Position numbers and translations under genes: made by a program. Positions 53,748-61,671 of a stretch of DNA of 64,000 nucleotides are shown one piece after another. Position 1 is the first letter of the stretch. Each line of letters begins with the position of its first letter. The notes under the pieces are model-generated. The model was not told the DNA's origin. It was given only the letters and a program-made list of their open reading frames with translations, and did not search any database. The stretch is from Alphaproteobacteria bacterium (GTDB taxonomy: Bacteria > Pseudomonadota > Alphaproteobacteria > Rhizobiales > Xanthobacteraceae), in the NCBI GenBank assembly GCA_037200445.1, contig JBBCGH010000001.1, positions 4,523,162 through 4,587,161 of the forward strand. Reading direction: 5' to 3'.

Positions 53748-55295
53748 TCAGCCAAGCATCGCCTCGACCAGATAGGGCCCCTTCACGGCAAGCCCGCGCG
53801 CGAGCGCCTTGTTGAACTCGTCCATGGTCTCCACGCGCTCGCCCGGCACGCCCATGCCCCGCGCCAGATGGACGAAGTCGAGATCGGGGCGCGAGAGGTC
53901 GAGCATATCGAGCGCCTTGCGCCCGACATTCTGCGCACCGACGTTTGCAAGCTCGTGGCGCAGGATCGCGTAGGACTTGTTGTTGAGCAGGACGGTGGTG
54001 ATGTCGAGGTTCTCGCGCGCCTGCGTCCAGAGCGCCTGGATCGTATACATCGCCGAGCCGTCGGCCTGGACGCTGAGCACCTTGCGGTCCGGGCACGCGA
54101 TCGCGGCGCCGGTCGCCATCGGCATGCCGAGGCCGATCGAGCCGCCCATGTTCTGCAGCCAGGTGTGAGGATGCGCGTTGCGCGTGGACGGAAAGAAGCC
54201 GCGCCCGGTCGAGACGCCTTCGTCCACCACGATGCCGTTCTCGGGGATCAGCGCGCCGATCGATTGCGCAAGTGTGATCGAGTCGATCTTGCCGGTCGCG
54301 GGCGGCGGCGGGCCGTAACGCGACGGCTCGATCGGCTGCTGCGTGGCGCCAAGCTCGTCCGCGAGCCACTCCAGCGCGTGGACCGAATCCTCCTCGATGG
54401 TGGAGAGCGTGGTGAACTGCGTGTCCTTCGGCGCCAGGAGTGACGGCTTGTCCGGATAGGCGAAGAACGCCACGGGGATGCGGCTGCCGACCAGCACGAT
54501 GTGCTTCACGCCCTCGAGGGTTTTCAGCGCCTGCTCGACCGGATAGGGGATGCGGTCGATCGAGATGCGCCCGGCGCCGCGCTCCATGCGGCGGTTGAAG
54601 GTCTGGCCGAGCATCCTGCATCCGGTCTTGCCGGCGATGCGCGCTGCAAGCTCCAGCCCCTTCTCGCGCAGCGCGAGTCCGGTGAGCAACAGCACCGCGG
54701 GCTCGCCGGAGCGCAGCACGCGCGCTGCCTCCTTCACGGCGTCTTGGCTCACCTTCGCACGGGCGGGCGGTGGCGCGACCTCGGCGGGGCCGCTGCCTTC
54801 GTTCCAGGCCGTGTCGCCGGGCAGGATCAGCGTCGCCACCTGGCCGGGCGGCGTCATCGCGGCCGCGATGGCGGCGGCGCCGTCCTCGGCGACGGTCTTC
54901 GACGTCGGCGAAGTCTTCACCCAGCCGGAGAACGGCTTTGCGGCGGTCTCGATGTCGGAGGTGAGCGGCGAGTCGTAGTCGCGATGATAGGTCGCGTGAT
55001 CGCCGACGATGTTCACCACCGGCGTCGCGGCCTTCATGGCGTTGTGCAGGTTGGCCAATCCATTGGCGAGGCCGGGGCCGAGATGCAGCAGTGTCGCGGC
55101 CGGCGTCTCCTTCATGCGCGCGTAACCGTCGGCCGCGCCGGTCGCCACGCCTTCGAACAGCGCAAGCACGCAGCGCATCCCCTCGACGCGGTCGAGCGCC
55201 GCGACGAAATGCATCTCCGAGGTGCCGGGATTGGAGAAGCACACGTTGACACCGCCGCCGACCAGCGTGCGGACCAGAGATTCAGCGCCGTTCAT
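53748..55295 (-). CDS. Thiamine diphosphate-dependent enzyme (acetolactate synthase-like)
   Basis: A 515-residue three-domain ThDP enzyme. The N-terminal PYR domain has the catalytic Glu in LALFEGVATGAADGYARM. The C-terminal PP domain has the cofactor motif QADGSAMYTIQALW, then LLNNKSYAILRHEL. The family includes acetolactate synthase large subunits, benzoylformate decarboxylases and oxalyl-CoA decarboxylases; sequence alone does not fix the reaction. The absence of a neighbouring small regulatory subunit argues against it being the biosynthetic ilvB. A GTCAT repeat precedes the next gene upstream. Confidence 0.85.
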   Translation of the reverse strand: MNGAESLVRTLVGGGVNVCFSNPGTSEMHFVAALDRVEGMRCVLALFEGVATGAADGYARMKETPAATLLHLGPGLANGLANLHNAMKAATPVVNIVGDHATYHRDYDSPLTSDIETAAKPFSGWVKTSPTSKTVAEDGAAAIAAAMTPPGQVATLILPGDTAWNEGSGPAEVAPPPARAKVSQDAVKEAARVLRSGEPAVLLLTGLALREKGLELAARIAGKTGCRMLGQTFNRRMERGAGRISIDRIPYPVEQALKTLEGVKHIVLVGSRIPVAFFAYPDKPSLLAPKDTQFTTLSTIEEDSVHALEWLADELGATQQPIEPSRYGPPPPATGKIDSITLAQSIGALIPENGIVVDEGVSTGRGFFPSTRNAHPHTWLQNMGGSIGLGMPMATGAAIACPDRKVLSVQADGSAMYTIQALWTQARENLDITTVLLNNKSYAILRHELANVGAQNVGRKALDMLDLSRPDLDFVHLARGMGVPGERVETMDEFNKALARGLAVKGPYLVEAMLG

Positions 55296-55307
55296 TCACC
55301 CTCTCCC

Positions 55308-55455
55308 GTCATCCCGGGAGCCGCGCAGCGGCTATCCGGGATCCAGTAAACACAAGCTGAGCAGTAATCGCACCGTCGGCGTTTACTGGATCCCGGCTCT
55401 CGCCATAGCGCGCCGCAGACGCGCGTAAACGCGCTTGAGGCTCGCCCGGGATGAC
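55308..55455. repeat. Two-hairpin GTCAT repeat (long copy)
   Basis: The ends are GTCATCCCGGGAGCC and GCCCGGGATGAC, with tags GATCCAGTAAACAC and GTTTACTGGATCCC. It is about 148 bases; an extra inner hairpin (GCGCGCCGCAGACGCGCG region) makes it longer than the other copies. Confidence 0.8.
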
Positions 55456-55463
55456 ACTCTGAA

Positions 55464-55976
55464 TCATCTCACGCGATCCCAATCCGGCCGCACCACGCCG
55501 CTCACGCCTTTCAGCGCGCCCTCGGTCAGCTCCACCGCCAGGATGCGCGCCGGATCGGCCGGGCCCGGCATCCTGATCGCGCCGTTCGGCACGCGCTTGA
55601 AGCCGACGCGCTTGTAGTAAGGCTCGTCGCCGACCAGCACGACCAGCGTGTGACCTTGCGCTTTTGCATCGCCGAGCGCGCGCTCCATCATCGCCTTGCC
55701 GATGCCGCGGTCGCGGAACGGCGGCTCGAGGGTGAGCGGCCCGAGCAGCAGCGCCGGCGTGTCGCCGATGCAAATCCGCGTCAGCCGCACCGACCCGACC
55801 AGCAACGTGCCGATGCGCGCCGTGTAGGAAAGGCCGAGCTCGTGCCCCCTCCTCTCGCGGATGCGCTCCGAGGCACGCACGTAGCGGCCCGGACCGAAGG
55901 TGCGCTCGTGCAGGCGCTCGATTGCGGCCGCATCCTCGGGCTTTTCGGTCAGGATCGTGAGGGAAAGGTCGGTCAT
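55464..55976 (-). CDS. GNAT family N-acetyltransferase
   Basis: A 170-residue acetyltransferase. The acetyl-CoA-binding motif A is LTLEPPFRDRGIGKAMMERA (R-x-x-G-x-G/A form). VVLVGDEPYYKRVGFKRVPN is motif B with the typical YYxxxGF. It resembles the YhbS-type group of predicted acetyltransferases. The start MTDLSLTIL (55976) is preferred over an ATG seven codons upstream. Substrate unknown; it is cytosolic. Confidence 0.87.
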   Translation of the reverse strand: MTDLSLTILTEKPEDAAAIERLHERTFGPGRYVRASERIRERRGHELGLSYTARIGTLLVGSVRLTRICIGDTPALLLGPLTLEPPFRDRGIGKAMMERALGDAKAQGHTLVVLVGDEPYYKRVGFKRVPNGAIRMPGPADPARILAVELTEGALKGVSGVVRPDWDRVR

Positions 55977-56066
55977 GAGGCTCGGGCGAATTAGCATTTG
56001 GGCCGCGCGGGGTCCATTGCCGCGGGCGCAGCCGTGACTAGGTTAAGGACGACGAAGGAGCGTCCC

Positions 56067-57047
56067 ATGGCCCACGGCGAGCTGATCGAGGGTGTCTGGC
56101 ACACCCGGTTTCACAACACCAAGGCGACCGGCGGGCGCTTTCAGCGCGGCCAGCCGAAATACCGCAACTGGGTGACGGCGGACGGCAGCGCGGGGCCGAG
56201 CGGCGATGGCGGATTTCCCGCCGCGCGCGGGCGCTACCACCTTTACGTCTCGCTCGCCTGCCCGTGGGCGCATCGCACCGTCCTCTTCCGCAAGCTCAAG
56301 GGTCTCGAAGACGTCATCTCGATGGATGTGGTCGAGCCGGTGATGGGCGATGAAGGCTGGCAGTTCGGGCCGGATGCCGACAATGACAGCGTCAATGGCA
56401 AGAAGCATTTGCACGAGATCTACACGCTGGCCGATCCGCGCTACACCGGCCGCTCCTCGGTGCCGATCCTCTGGGACAAGGAGCGGCGCACCATCGTCAA
56501 CAACGAGTCGCCCGAGATCATCCGGATGCTCAACGCGGCGTTCGATGCGTTCACCAACGCTGCGACCGACTACTACCCGGCGGCGCTACGCGGCGAGATC
56601 GATGCCGTGAACGAGCGCGTGTTCAAGAACGTCAACAACGGCGTCTACCGCTGCGGTTTTGCCTCGACGCAGGAGGCCTACGAGGAGGCCTTCCTCGACC
56701 TGTTCGGCACGCTCGACTGGCTGGAGGAGCGGCTGTCAGGCCAGCGCTATCTCTGCGGCGGCGCGATCACCGAAGCCGACTGGCGGCTGTTCACCACGCT
56801 GGTGCGCTTCGATGCGGTCTATGTAGGCCACTTCAAGTGCAACCTGCGCCGCATCGCGGACTATCCGAACCTGTCGAACTATCTGCGCGACCTTTACGCG
56901 GTGCCGGGCGTGCCTGAGACGGTGAACATCGACCACATCAAGCGGCACTATTACATGAGCATGCTGCACATCAATCCGAGCGGCATCGTGCCGCTCGGCC
57001 CGGCGCTCGATTTCGAGGCGGCGCACGATCGCGGGAGGTTTGGGTGA
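56067..57047 (+). CDS. Glutathionyl-hydroquinone reductase (YqjG/PcpF type)
   Basis: A 326-residue Xi-class GST that reduces glutathionyl-hydroquinones. The catalytic Cys is in LYVSLACPWAHRTVLFRK, in the family's CPWA motif. FHNTKATGGRFQRGQPKYRN, then LYDFNEYAD-like GRSSVPILWDKERRTIVNNE and CGGAITEADWRLFTTLVRFD are conserved. AAGGAG precedes the ATG at 56067. Its role is probably protection against quinone conjugates. A GTGTCCCGGG repeat follows. Confidence 0.92.
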   Translation: MAHGELIEGVWHTRFHNTKATGGRFQRGQPKYRNWVTADGSAGPSGDGGFPAARGRYHLYVSLACPWAHRTVLFRKLKGLEDVISMDVVEPVMGDEGWQFGPDADNDSVNGKKHLHEIYTLADPRYTGRSSVPILWDKERRTIVNNESPEIIRMLNAAFDAFTNAATDYYPAALRGEIDAVNERVFKNVNNGVYRCGFASTQEAYEEAFLDLFGTLDWLEERLSGQRYLCGGAITEADWRLFTTLVRFDAVYVGHFKCNLRRIADYPNLSNYLRDLYAVPGVPETVNIDHIKRHYYMSMLHINPSGIVPLGPALDFEAAHDRGRFG

Positions 57048-57048
57048 T

Positions 57049-57223
57049 GTGTCCCGGGCGCGGCGCGGCGTGAAATGACGCGACGCAGACCCGGACCGCA
57101 AAAACTCCGACTTCGCCTCGGGCGACCCCGGGTCTGCAACGCAGCACCATAAGGCCGCTACGCGGCCGTCTAAGAACGCCGACGCTTTGCGTCGGCTATG
57201 GTGCTGCATTGCGCCCGGGGCAC
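57049..57223. repeat. GTGTCCCGGG...CCCGGGGCAC intergenic repeat
   Basis: It begins TGTCCCGGGCGCGGCG and ends ATTGCGCCCGGGGCAC. The inner words CCTATAAGGCCGC-type (AAGGCCGCTACGCGGCC) and GCCGACGCTTTGCGTCGGC recur in the copy at 34327. Confidence 0.78.
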
Positions 57224-57226
57224 GAG

Positions 57227-58168
57227 TTACTCCGCCTGAATCCCCAGCCGCTTGATCTCGGCGCCCCAGTACGCCACGTCCTTCTCGATCTGCGCGCGGA
57301 AGGCCTTTGCGTCCTGCGGGCCGTAGACGCCGTTCGCCGAGATCTTTTCCCAGACGGCCGGCGTCTTCAGTACATCCATGACGGCGGCTTCGAGCTTCGC
57401 GACCACGTCGGGCGGGGTCGCCGCGGGAACCAGCGCGCCGTACCAGTTCTCCATGTAGACGCCCTTGTAGCCGAGCTCCTGCGCGGTCGGCACGTTCGGC
57501 AAGAGCGCCGAGCGCTCGTTGCCGGCGACCGCAAGCGCGCGGATCGTGCCCTGCTGCACCAGCGGATAGAGCACCGTGATGTCGCCGTTCAGGAAATCGA
57601 TATGCTTTCCCATGATGTCGTTGAGCGCAGGCGCGATGCCGCGATACGGCACATGCGTGATCTTGGTGCCGGCGGATGCGTTGAGCTGCTCCGCCGCGAT
57701 ATGCATCGTGGTGCCGTTGCCGGCCGAGCCATAGGAGAGCTTGCTGTCCGACTTCGCCTTCGCGATCAGGTCGCCGAGCGAGGCGACGGCTGAATCCGCC
57801 TTGACGACGAACAGCGTCGGCGCCGCGCCGACGCGCGCGACCGGCGCGAAAGTCTTCAGTTGCTCATAGCCGGGCTTCGGCTTCAGGGCATTCGTGATCA
57901 CAAACGCGCCCACGCTTGCGAACAGGATGGTGCGACCGTCCGGCGGCGCATTCGCCGCGCGATCGACTGCCAACAGGCCGCCGGCGCCGCCGAGATTCTC
58001 GACCACGACGTCGCTTTGCAGGCGCGGCCCAAGCTCGGCCGCGAGAATGCGCGCGAGCGCATCGACCGGGCCGCCGGCCGCGAACGGCACGATCATCTTG
58101 ATGGGATCGGCCGCGCAGGCGGGTGCGGCGATGAGCGTGGCGACGAGCGCGGCGAACAGGCGTTTCAT
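57227..58168 (-). CDS. Bug/TctC-family tripartite transporter binding protein
   Basis: A 313-residue periplasmic binding protein. The signal peptide MKRLFAALVATLIAAPACAA is followed by DPIKMIVPFAAGGPVDALAR, the Bug-family start, then ENLGGAGGLLAVDRAA, SYGSAGNGTTMHIAAEQLNA and THVPYRGIAPALNDIMGKHI. GGGAGGAATC precedes the ATG at 58168. No TctAB permease is nearby. It is a paralog of the protein at 5635, from which it differs throughout, so it is not a recent copy. Confidence 0.9.
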   Translation of the reverse strand: MKRLFAALVATLIAAPACAADPIKMIVPFAAGGPVDALARILAAELGPRLQSDVVVENLGGAGGLLAVDRAANAPPDGRTILFASVGAFVITNALKPKPGYEQLKTFAPVARVGAAPTLFVVKADSAVASLGDLIAKAKSDSKLSYGSAGNGTTMHIAAEQLNASAGTKITHVPYRGIAPALNDIMGKHIDFLNGDITVLYPLVQQGTIRALAVAGNERSALLPNVPTAQELGYKGVYMENWYGALVPAATPPDVVAKLEAAVMDVLKTPAVWEKISANGVYGPQDAKAFRAQIEKDVAYWGAEIKRLGIQAE

Positions 58169-58210
58169 GATTCCTCCCGGATTGTTCTTGAGATGCATGC
58201 TGCCAGCAAT

Positions 58211-58693
58211 TCACCAGCGCGGCGAGATCGCGGCACCGTCGAACAGCTCTGCGAGCCGCGCGCGGGTACCGCGCGTCGTCTCGGGCGGCAGCGCGTCGAG
58301 CGCGAAGAGGCCGTAGTCGACGATCTCGTGTTTGTGGCGCGGCCCGCCCTCCTGGCGGAAGGCGCGCACCACGAACACCACCACATGGTCGCGGCGCGAC
58401 ACGCGGGAATTGAAGAATACGCCGTGCAGCACCGGCGGCTCGAGCGGCGTAATGCCGCCCTCCTCCGCGAGCTCGCGCTCCAGCGCCTCTCCGACCGTCT
58501 CCCCGGGCTCGACGCCCCCGCCGGGCAGATGCCAGCCCGTGACGTAGCTGTGCTTGACCAGGAACACCCGTCCTTGTGGGTCGATCACGATGGCGCGAAC
58601 GCCCATCGTGAGCCCGCGGGCAAACCGCCAATAGACGTGCAAAACCCGCCGAATCGCGGGCTCCAGGGTGCGACGCAGGCCATCAAGGGCCAT
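58211..58693 (-). CDS. Nudix hydrolase family protein
   Basis: A 160-residue Nudix enzyme. LPGGGVEPGETVGEALEREL, then AEEGGI, matches G-x5-E-x7-RE(L)-x-E-E with an unusual EEGGI. FLVKHSYVTGWHLPGGGVE is the strand before the box. It is probably a small nucleotide-sugar or ADP-ribose-type diphosphatase; the substrate is not determinable. It is 42 bases upstream of the Bug gene on the same strand and may share its transcript. Confidence 0.85.
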   Translation of the reverse strand: MALDGLRRTLEPAIRRVLHVYWRFARGLTMGVRAIVIDPQGRVFLVKHSYVTGWHLPGGGVEPGETVGEALERELAEEGGITPLEPPVLHGVFFNSRVSRRDHVVVFVVRAFRQEGGPRHKHEIVDYGLFALDALPPETTRGTRARLAELFDGAAISPRW

Positions 58694-58817
58694 TTCTCAG
58701 CAATTCCCTTAAGTTAGCATACCAAGGTGCATGGCTGATGAGACTTGGTTCCGGTTGCCGGGAACCCGGTGCCGTCCTATTTGTGCGGTGCAATAACAAC
58801 GCTGTTCGGTGACCGCC

Positions 58818-58934
58818 ATGCTTTCCTTTTTCGTCTATTTCCTCAACCGCAAACGGCCTTTCCATTGGAGCCCGGCCGTGGACCTCCGCGATCCCTATAT
58901 CGCGGCTGCGCTTGCGCCGGTGTCGCACAGCTAA
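58818..58934 (+). CDS. Possible small protein ahead of a strong terminator
   Basis: A 38-residue frame: MLSFFVYFLNRKRPFHWSPA, then VDLRDPYIAAALAPVSHS. An N-terminal hydrophobic stretch (LSFFVYFL) is followed by a basic patch. No clear ribosome site is visible. Its stop is 45 bases before an intrinsic terminator, and the span 58694-59066 contains no other gene, so something here is transcribed: either this peptide or a small RNA. Confidence 0.4.
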   Translation: MLSFFVYFLNRKRPFHWSPAVDLRDPYIAAALAPVSHS

Positions 58935-58978
58935 CCAATTGCGGGCGACAAGCCTCCCTCCCAAGCCTGTCGTCGCAC

Positions 58979-59007
58979 GGCGCCCCCTCGGGGGCGCCGA
59001 TTTTTTT
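58979..59007 (+). terminator. Strong intrinsic terminator between Nudix and mbfA
   Basis: A perfect 9-bp stem GGCGCCCCC/GGGGGCGCC with a two-base loop is followed by GA and seven T residues. It ends a plus-strand transcript originating in 58694-58978, upstream of the mbfA promoter. Confidence 0.92.
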
Positions 59008-59033
59008 GCCGCATTGTCAGCGAAGCCTCATTG

Positions 59034-59050
59034 TTTATAGTCGTTCTAAA
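59034..59050 (+). promoter_or_regulatory. Irr-type iron-control element (ICE) upstream of mbfA
   Basis: TTTATAG TCG TTCTAAA: the right half is a perfect TTCTAAA and the left half differs from TTTAGAA at two positions, with the expected 3-base spacer. It is 17 bases before the mbfA start. In Bradyrhizobium and relatives mbfA is repressed by Irr at such a box under low iron. Confidence 0.78.
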
Positions 59051-59066
59051 CAAGAACGGGGCCGCC

Positions 59067-60020
59067 ATGAAACGCTTTGCCGACCTCTCCGAGCAGGAAG
59101 TCCTCGCCCTCGCGATCACCAACGAGGAGGAGGACAGCCGCATCTACCGCAGCTTCGCGGAGCGGCTGCGCCCGAACTATGCGGCCTCGGCTACGACGTT
59201 CGACGAGATGGCGGAGGAAGAGGTGCGCCACCGCACCATGCTCTACGACCTCTACCGCAGGAAGTTCGGCGAATATTTGCCGCTGGTGCGGCGCCTGGAC
59301 GTGAAGGGCTTCGTGCGGCACAAGCCGATCTGGCTCACCGAGCAGCTCGGCCTCGATGAGGTGCGCAAGTACGCCGCCAACATGGAATACGAGACCGCGC
59401 GCTTTTATCGCAAAGCTGCGGACAACGCGCGCGACGTGTCGGTGCGCGAACTGCTGGTGAAGCTTGCCGAAGCGGAGGACCGGCACGAAACGATCGCCGA
59501 GACACTCGAAGGCGAGATCGGTGATGGCGCCCGCAGCCGGGAAGACGAGACCGCGCGGCGCATGTTCGTGCTGCAATACGTACAGCCCGGCCTCGCCGGC
59601 CTGATGGACGGCTCGGTCTCGACGCTTGCGCCGCTCTTCGCCGCGGCTTTCGCCACGCACCAGCCGTGGGAGACGTTCCTGGTCGGGATGGCGGCCTCGG
59701 TCGGCGCCGGCATCTCGATGGGCTTCGCCGAAGCGCTCTCCGACGACGGCTCCCTCACCGGACGCGGTTCGCCCTGGCTGCGTGGCGCCGTGTGCGGCGT
59801 GATGACCACGCTCGGCGGCGTCGGACATACGCTGCCCTTTCTCATTCCGAATTTCTGGACCGCCACGCTTCTTGCGTTTGCGGTGGTGATCGTGGAGTTG
59901 ATCGTCATCTCGTGGATCCGCTGGCGTTTCATGGATACGCCGTTCCTCTCGGCCGCATTCCAGATCATGGTCGGCGGCGCGCTGGTTTTCGCGGCCGGGA
60001 TATTGATCGGGAGTTCGTGA
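59067..60020 (+). CDS. mbfA: Membrane-bound ferritin A (ferritin-like + VIT1 iron exporter)
   Basis: A 317-residue protein with two domains. The N-terminal ferritin/erythrin domain (about residues 1-160) has the iron-ligand motifs EEEDSRIYRSF, DEMAEEEVRHRTML, NMEYETARFYRKAA and LAEAEDRHETIAE. The C-terminal VIT1/CCC1-like domain (about 165-317) has four or five membrane helices, with GLMDGSVSTLAPLFAAAFAT as the family start. It exports Fe(II) and protects against iron and peroxide stress. The upstream Irr box supports repression at low iron. The ATG at 59067 is chosen by homology. Confidence 0.93.
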   Translation: MKRFADLSEQEVLALAITNEEEDSRIYRSFAERLRPNYAASATTFDEMAEEEVRHRTMLYDLYRRKFGEYLPLVRRLDVKGFVRHKPIWLTEQLGLDEVRKYAANMEYETARFYRKAADNARDVSVRELLVKLAEAEDRHETIAETLEGEIGDGARSREDETARRMFVLQYVQPGLAGLMDGSVSTLAPLFAAAFATHQPWETFLVGMAASVGAGISMGFAEALSDDGSLTGRGSPWLRGAVCGVMTTLGGVGHTLPFLIPNFWTATLLAFAVVIVELIVISWIRWRFMDTPFLSAAFQIMVGGALVFAAGILIGSS

Positions 60021-60030
60021 GCCTTTCTTC

Positions 60031-60136
60031 ACCTCCCCTTGAAAAGGGGAGGTCGGACTGCGAAGCAGTCCGGGTGGGGATCAATGCGGCAAAGCCGCTG
60101 ACCCCCTCCCCAACCCTCCCCCTTTCAGGGGGAGGG
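60031..60136. repeat. CCTCCCC...GGGGAGG intergenic repeat
   Basis: Left hairpin ACCTCCCCTTGAAAAGGGGAGGT and right hairpin CCTCCCCCTTTCAGGGGGAGG flank GACTGCGAAGCAGTC. It lies between mbfA and the phosphoesterase gene. Confidence 0.75.
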
Positions 60137-60149
60137 AGTCAGGCCTTGC

Positions 60150-61031
60150 ATGTTCACCCTCGCGCATCTTTCCGATCCGCACATCGGACCGATCGAAACG
60201 CCGCAGTTGCGCGAGCTGATGAACAAGCGCGGGCTCGGGCTGATCAACTGGTACCGCAAGCGGCACCGTCATCATCATCGCGACGTGCTCGACGCGATCG
60301 TGCGCGATTTGCAGGCGCAGAGGCCGGACCACATCGCGCTGACCGGCGATCTGGTGAACGTCTCGCTGGACAGTGAGTTCGCCCGCGCCGCGAAGTGGCT
60401 CGACACGCTCGGCAAGCCGCAGGACGTGACGCTCACCCCCGGCAATCACGACGCCTATGTCAAGCGCGTCGCAGGCCACGCCGCGCAGCACTGGAGCGAG
60501 TTCATGCGCGGGGACGACGGCGCGCCCTTCCCTTTTGTGCGGAGGCGCGGCCCGGTTGCGCTCGTCGGGCTGACCACGTCGGTGCCGACGGGGCCGTTCA
60601 TGGCAACCGGCCGTCTCGGCGGCGATCAACTCGCGAAGCTTGCGGAGATCTTGATTCAGCTGTCACGTGAGCCTCTGTTTCGCGTGGTGCTGATCCACCA
60701 TCCGCCCATCCCCTCGCGCGGGCACTACATGAAGCGGCTGATCGATGCGCCTTTCTTCTGCGCGCTCATCGCCGAGCACGGCTGCGAGCTGCTGCTCCAC
60801 GGGCATAACCATGAACAGCAGCTGATGTGGCTCGACGGCCCGAAGGGCCGCATTCCGGCAGTCGGCGTGCCGTCGGCCTCGGCGATCATCTCCACACATG
60901 ACGAACCCGCGGCCTACAATCTCTACCGCATTGGCGGCGCGCCCGGTGCATGGCGATGCGAGATGACGGTGCGCGGCTTCGCGTTCGGCCGGGAGGGAAT
61001 CTCGGAGTTGAAAAGAGAGACCCTGCGATGA
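60150..61031 (+). CDS. Calcineurin-like metallophosphoesterase
   Basis: A 293-residue dimetal phosphoesterase. The five motifs are visible: LAHLSDPHIGP (DxH), IALTGDLVNVSL (GD), TLTPGNHDAYVK (GNHD), VVLIHHPPIPSRG (H) and LLLHGHNHEQQL (GHNH). It is cytosolic. Relatives include cAMP phosphodiesterases and UDP-diacylglucosamine-type hydrolases, but none can be chosen. Its stop overlaps the next ATG (ATGA), so it is coupled to the YbaK gene. A palindromic repeat precedes it. Confidence 0.9.
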   Translation: MFTLAHLSDPHIGPIETPQLRELMNKRGLGLINWYRKRHRHHHRDVLDAIVRDLQAQRPDHIALTGDLVNVSLDSEFARAAKWLDTLGKPQDVTLTPGNHDAYVKRVAGHAAQHWSEFMRGDDGAPFPFVRRRGPVALVGLTTSVPTGPFMATGRLGGDQLAKLAEILIQLSREPLFRVVLIHHPPIPSRGHYMKRLIDAPFFCALIAEHGCELLLHGHNHEQQLMWLDGPKGRIPAVGVPSASAIISTHDEPAAYNLYRIGGAPGAWRCEMTVRGFAFGREGISELKRETLR

Positions 61032-61504
61032 ACGAATTGCCGGCGAGCGCCCAGAAGGTGCAGGACGCAGGCCGTGCGCTCGGCCTCGATATCGCGGTCG
61101 TTGAGATGGCGGCATCGACGCGGACCGCCGAGGACGCGGCGGCCGCCTGCGGCGTCACGGTCGGGCAGATCGTGAAGTCGCTGGTGTTCGTCTGCGCGAC
61201 AAGCGGCAAGCCGTATCTGCTGCTCGTCTCGGGCTCGAACCGCGTCAACGAAAAGGGCGTCGCGGCGCATCTCGGCGAAAAGCTCAAGCGCCCCGACGCA
61301 GACGCCGTGCGCGCGCTCACCGGCTACGCGATCGGCGGCATCCCGCCGTTCGGCCACGCGAGCCCGCTCGCAACCTACATGGATCGCGATCTCTTGCAGT
61401 ACGACGTGATCTGGGCCGCGGCGGGCACGCCCAAGGCGGTGTTTCGGACGGAGCCCGCCAAGCTGCGCGATGCCGCGGGGGCGGCGGTGATCGATGTGAC
61501 GTGA
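61028..61504 (+). CDS. YbaK/EbsC-family aminoacyl-tRNA deacylase-like protein
   Basis: A 158-residue protein of the YbaK/ProX editing family, which hydrolyses mischarged aminoacyl-tRNA (Cys-tRNA(Pro) or Ala-tRNA(Pro)) in trans. CGVTVGQIVKSLVFVCATSG contains the conserved Lys, and TGYAIGGIPPFGHASPLATY is the family loop with GGxxPxG. It starts by a 4-nt overlap with the phosphoesterase gene, so the two are translated together. Tandem repeats follow. Confidence 0.88.
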   Translation: MNELPASAQKVQDAGRALGLDIAVVEMAASTRTAEDAAAACGVTVGQIVKSLVFVCATSGKPYLLLVSGSNRVNEKGVAAHLGEKLKRPDADAVRALTGYAIGGIPPFGHASPLATYMDRDLLQYDVIWAAAGTPKAVFRTEPAKLRDAAGAAVIDVT

Positions 61505-61518
61505 GGGTGCGGCGCGTT

Positions 61519-61650
61519 CCCTCTCCCCGCATTGCGGGGAGAGGGTGGCGAGCGAATGCGAGCCGGGTGAGGGGCCGCGCGCAGTATTGCCCCTCACCCG
61601 CCTCGCGCCTGCGGCGCTCGGCACCCTCTCCCCGTTTCACGGGGAGAGGG
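61519..61650. repeat. CCCTCTCCCC...GGGGAGAGGG intergenic repeat
   Basis: Left hairpin CCCTCTCCCCGCATTGCGGGGAGAGGG and right hairpin CCCTCTCCCCGTTTCACGGGGAGAGGG, with a GGGTGAGGGGC/GCCCCTCACCC inner pair. It is the clearest copy of this family. Confidence 0.85.
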
Positions 61651-61671
61651 AAAGAGGAGTACGCTGCCCGG

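Noticed and set aside
53748-55295. Calling the ThDP enzyme the biosynthetic acetolactate synthase (ilvB)
   Set aside because: No ilvN small subunit or ilvC is adjacent and the protein is shorter than typical IlvB; only the superfamily is safe.
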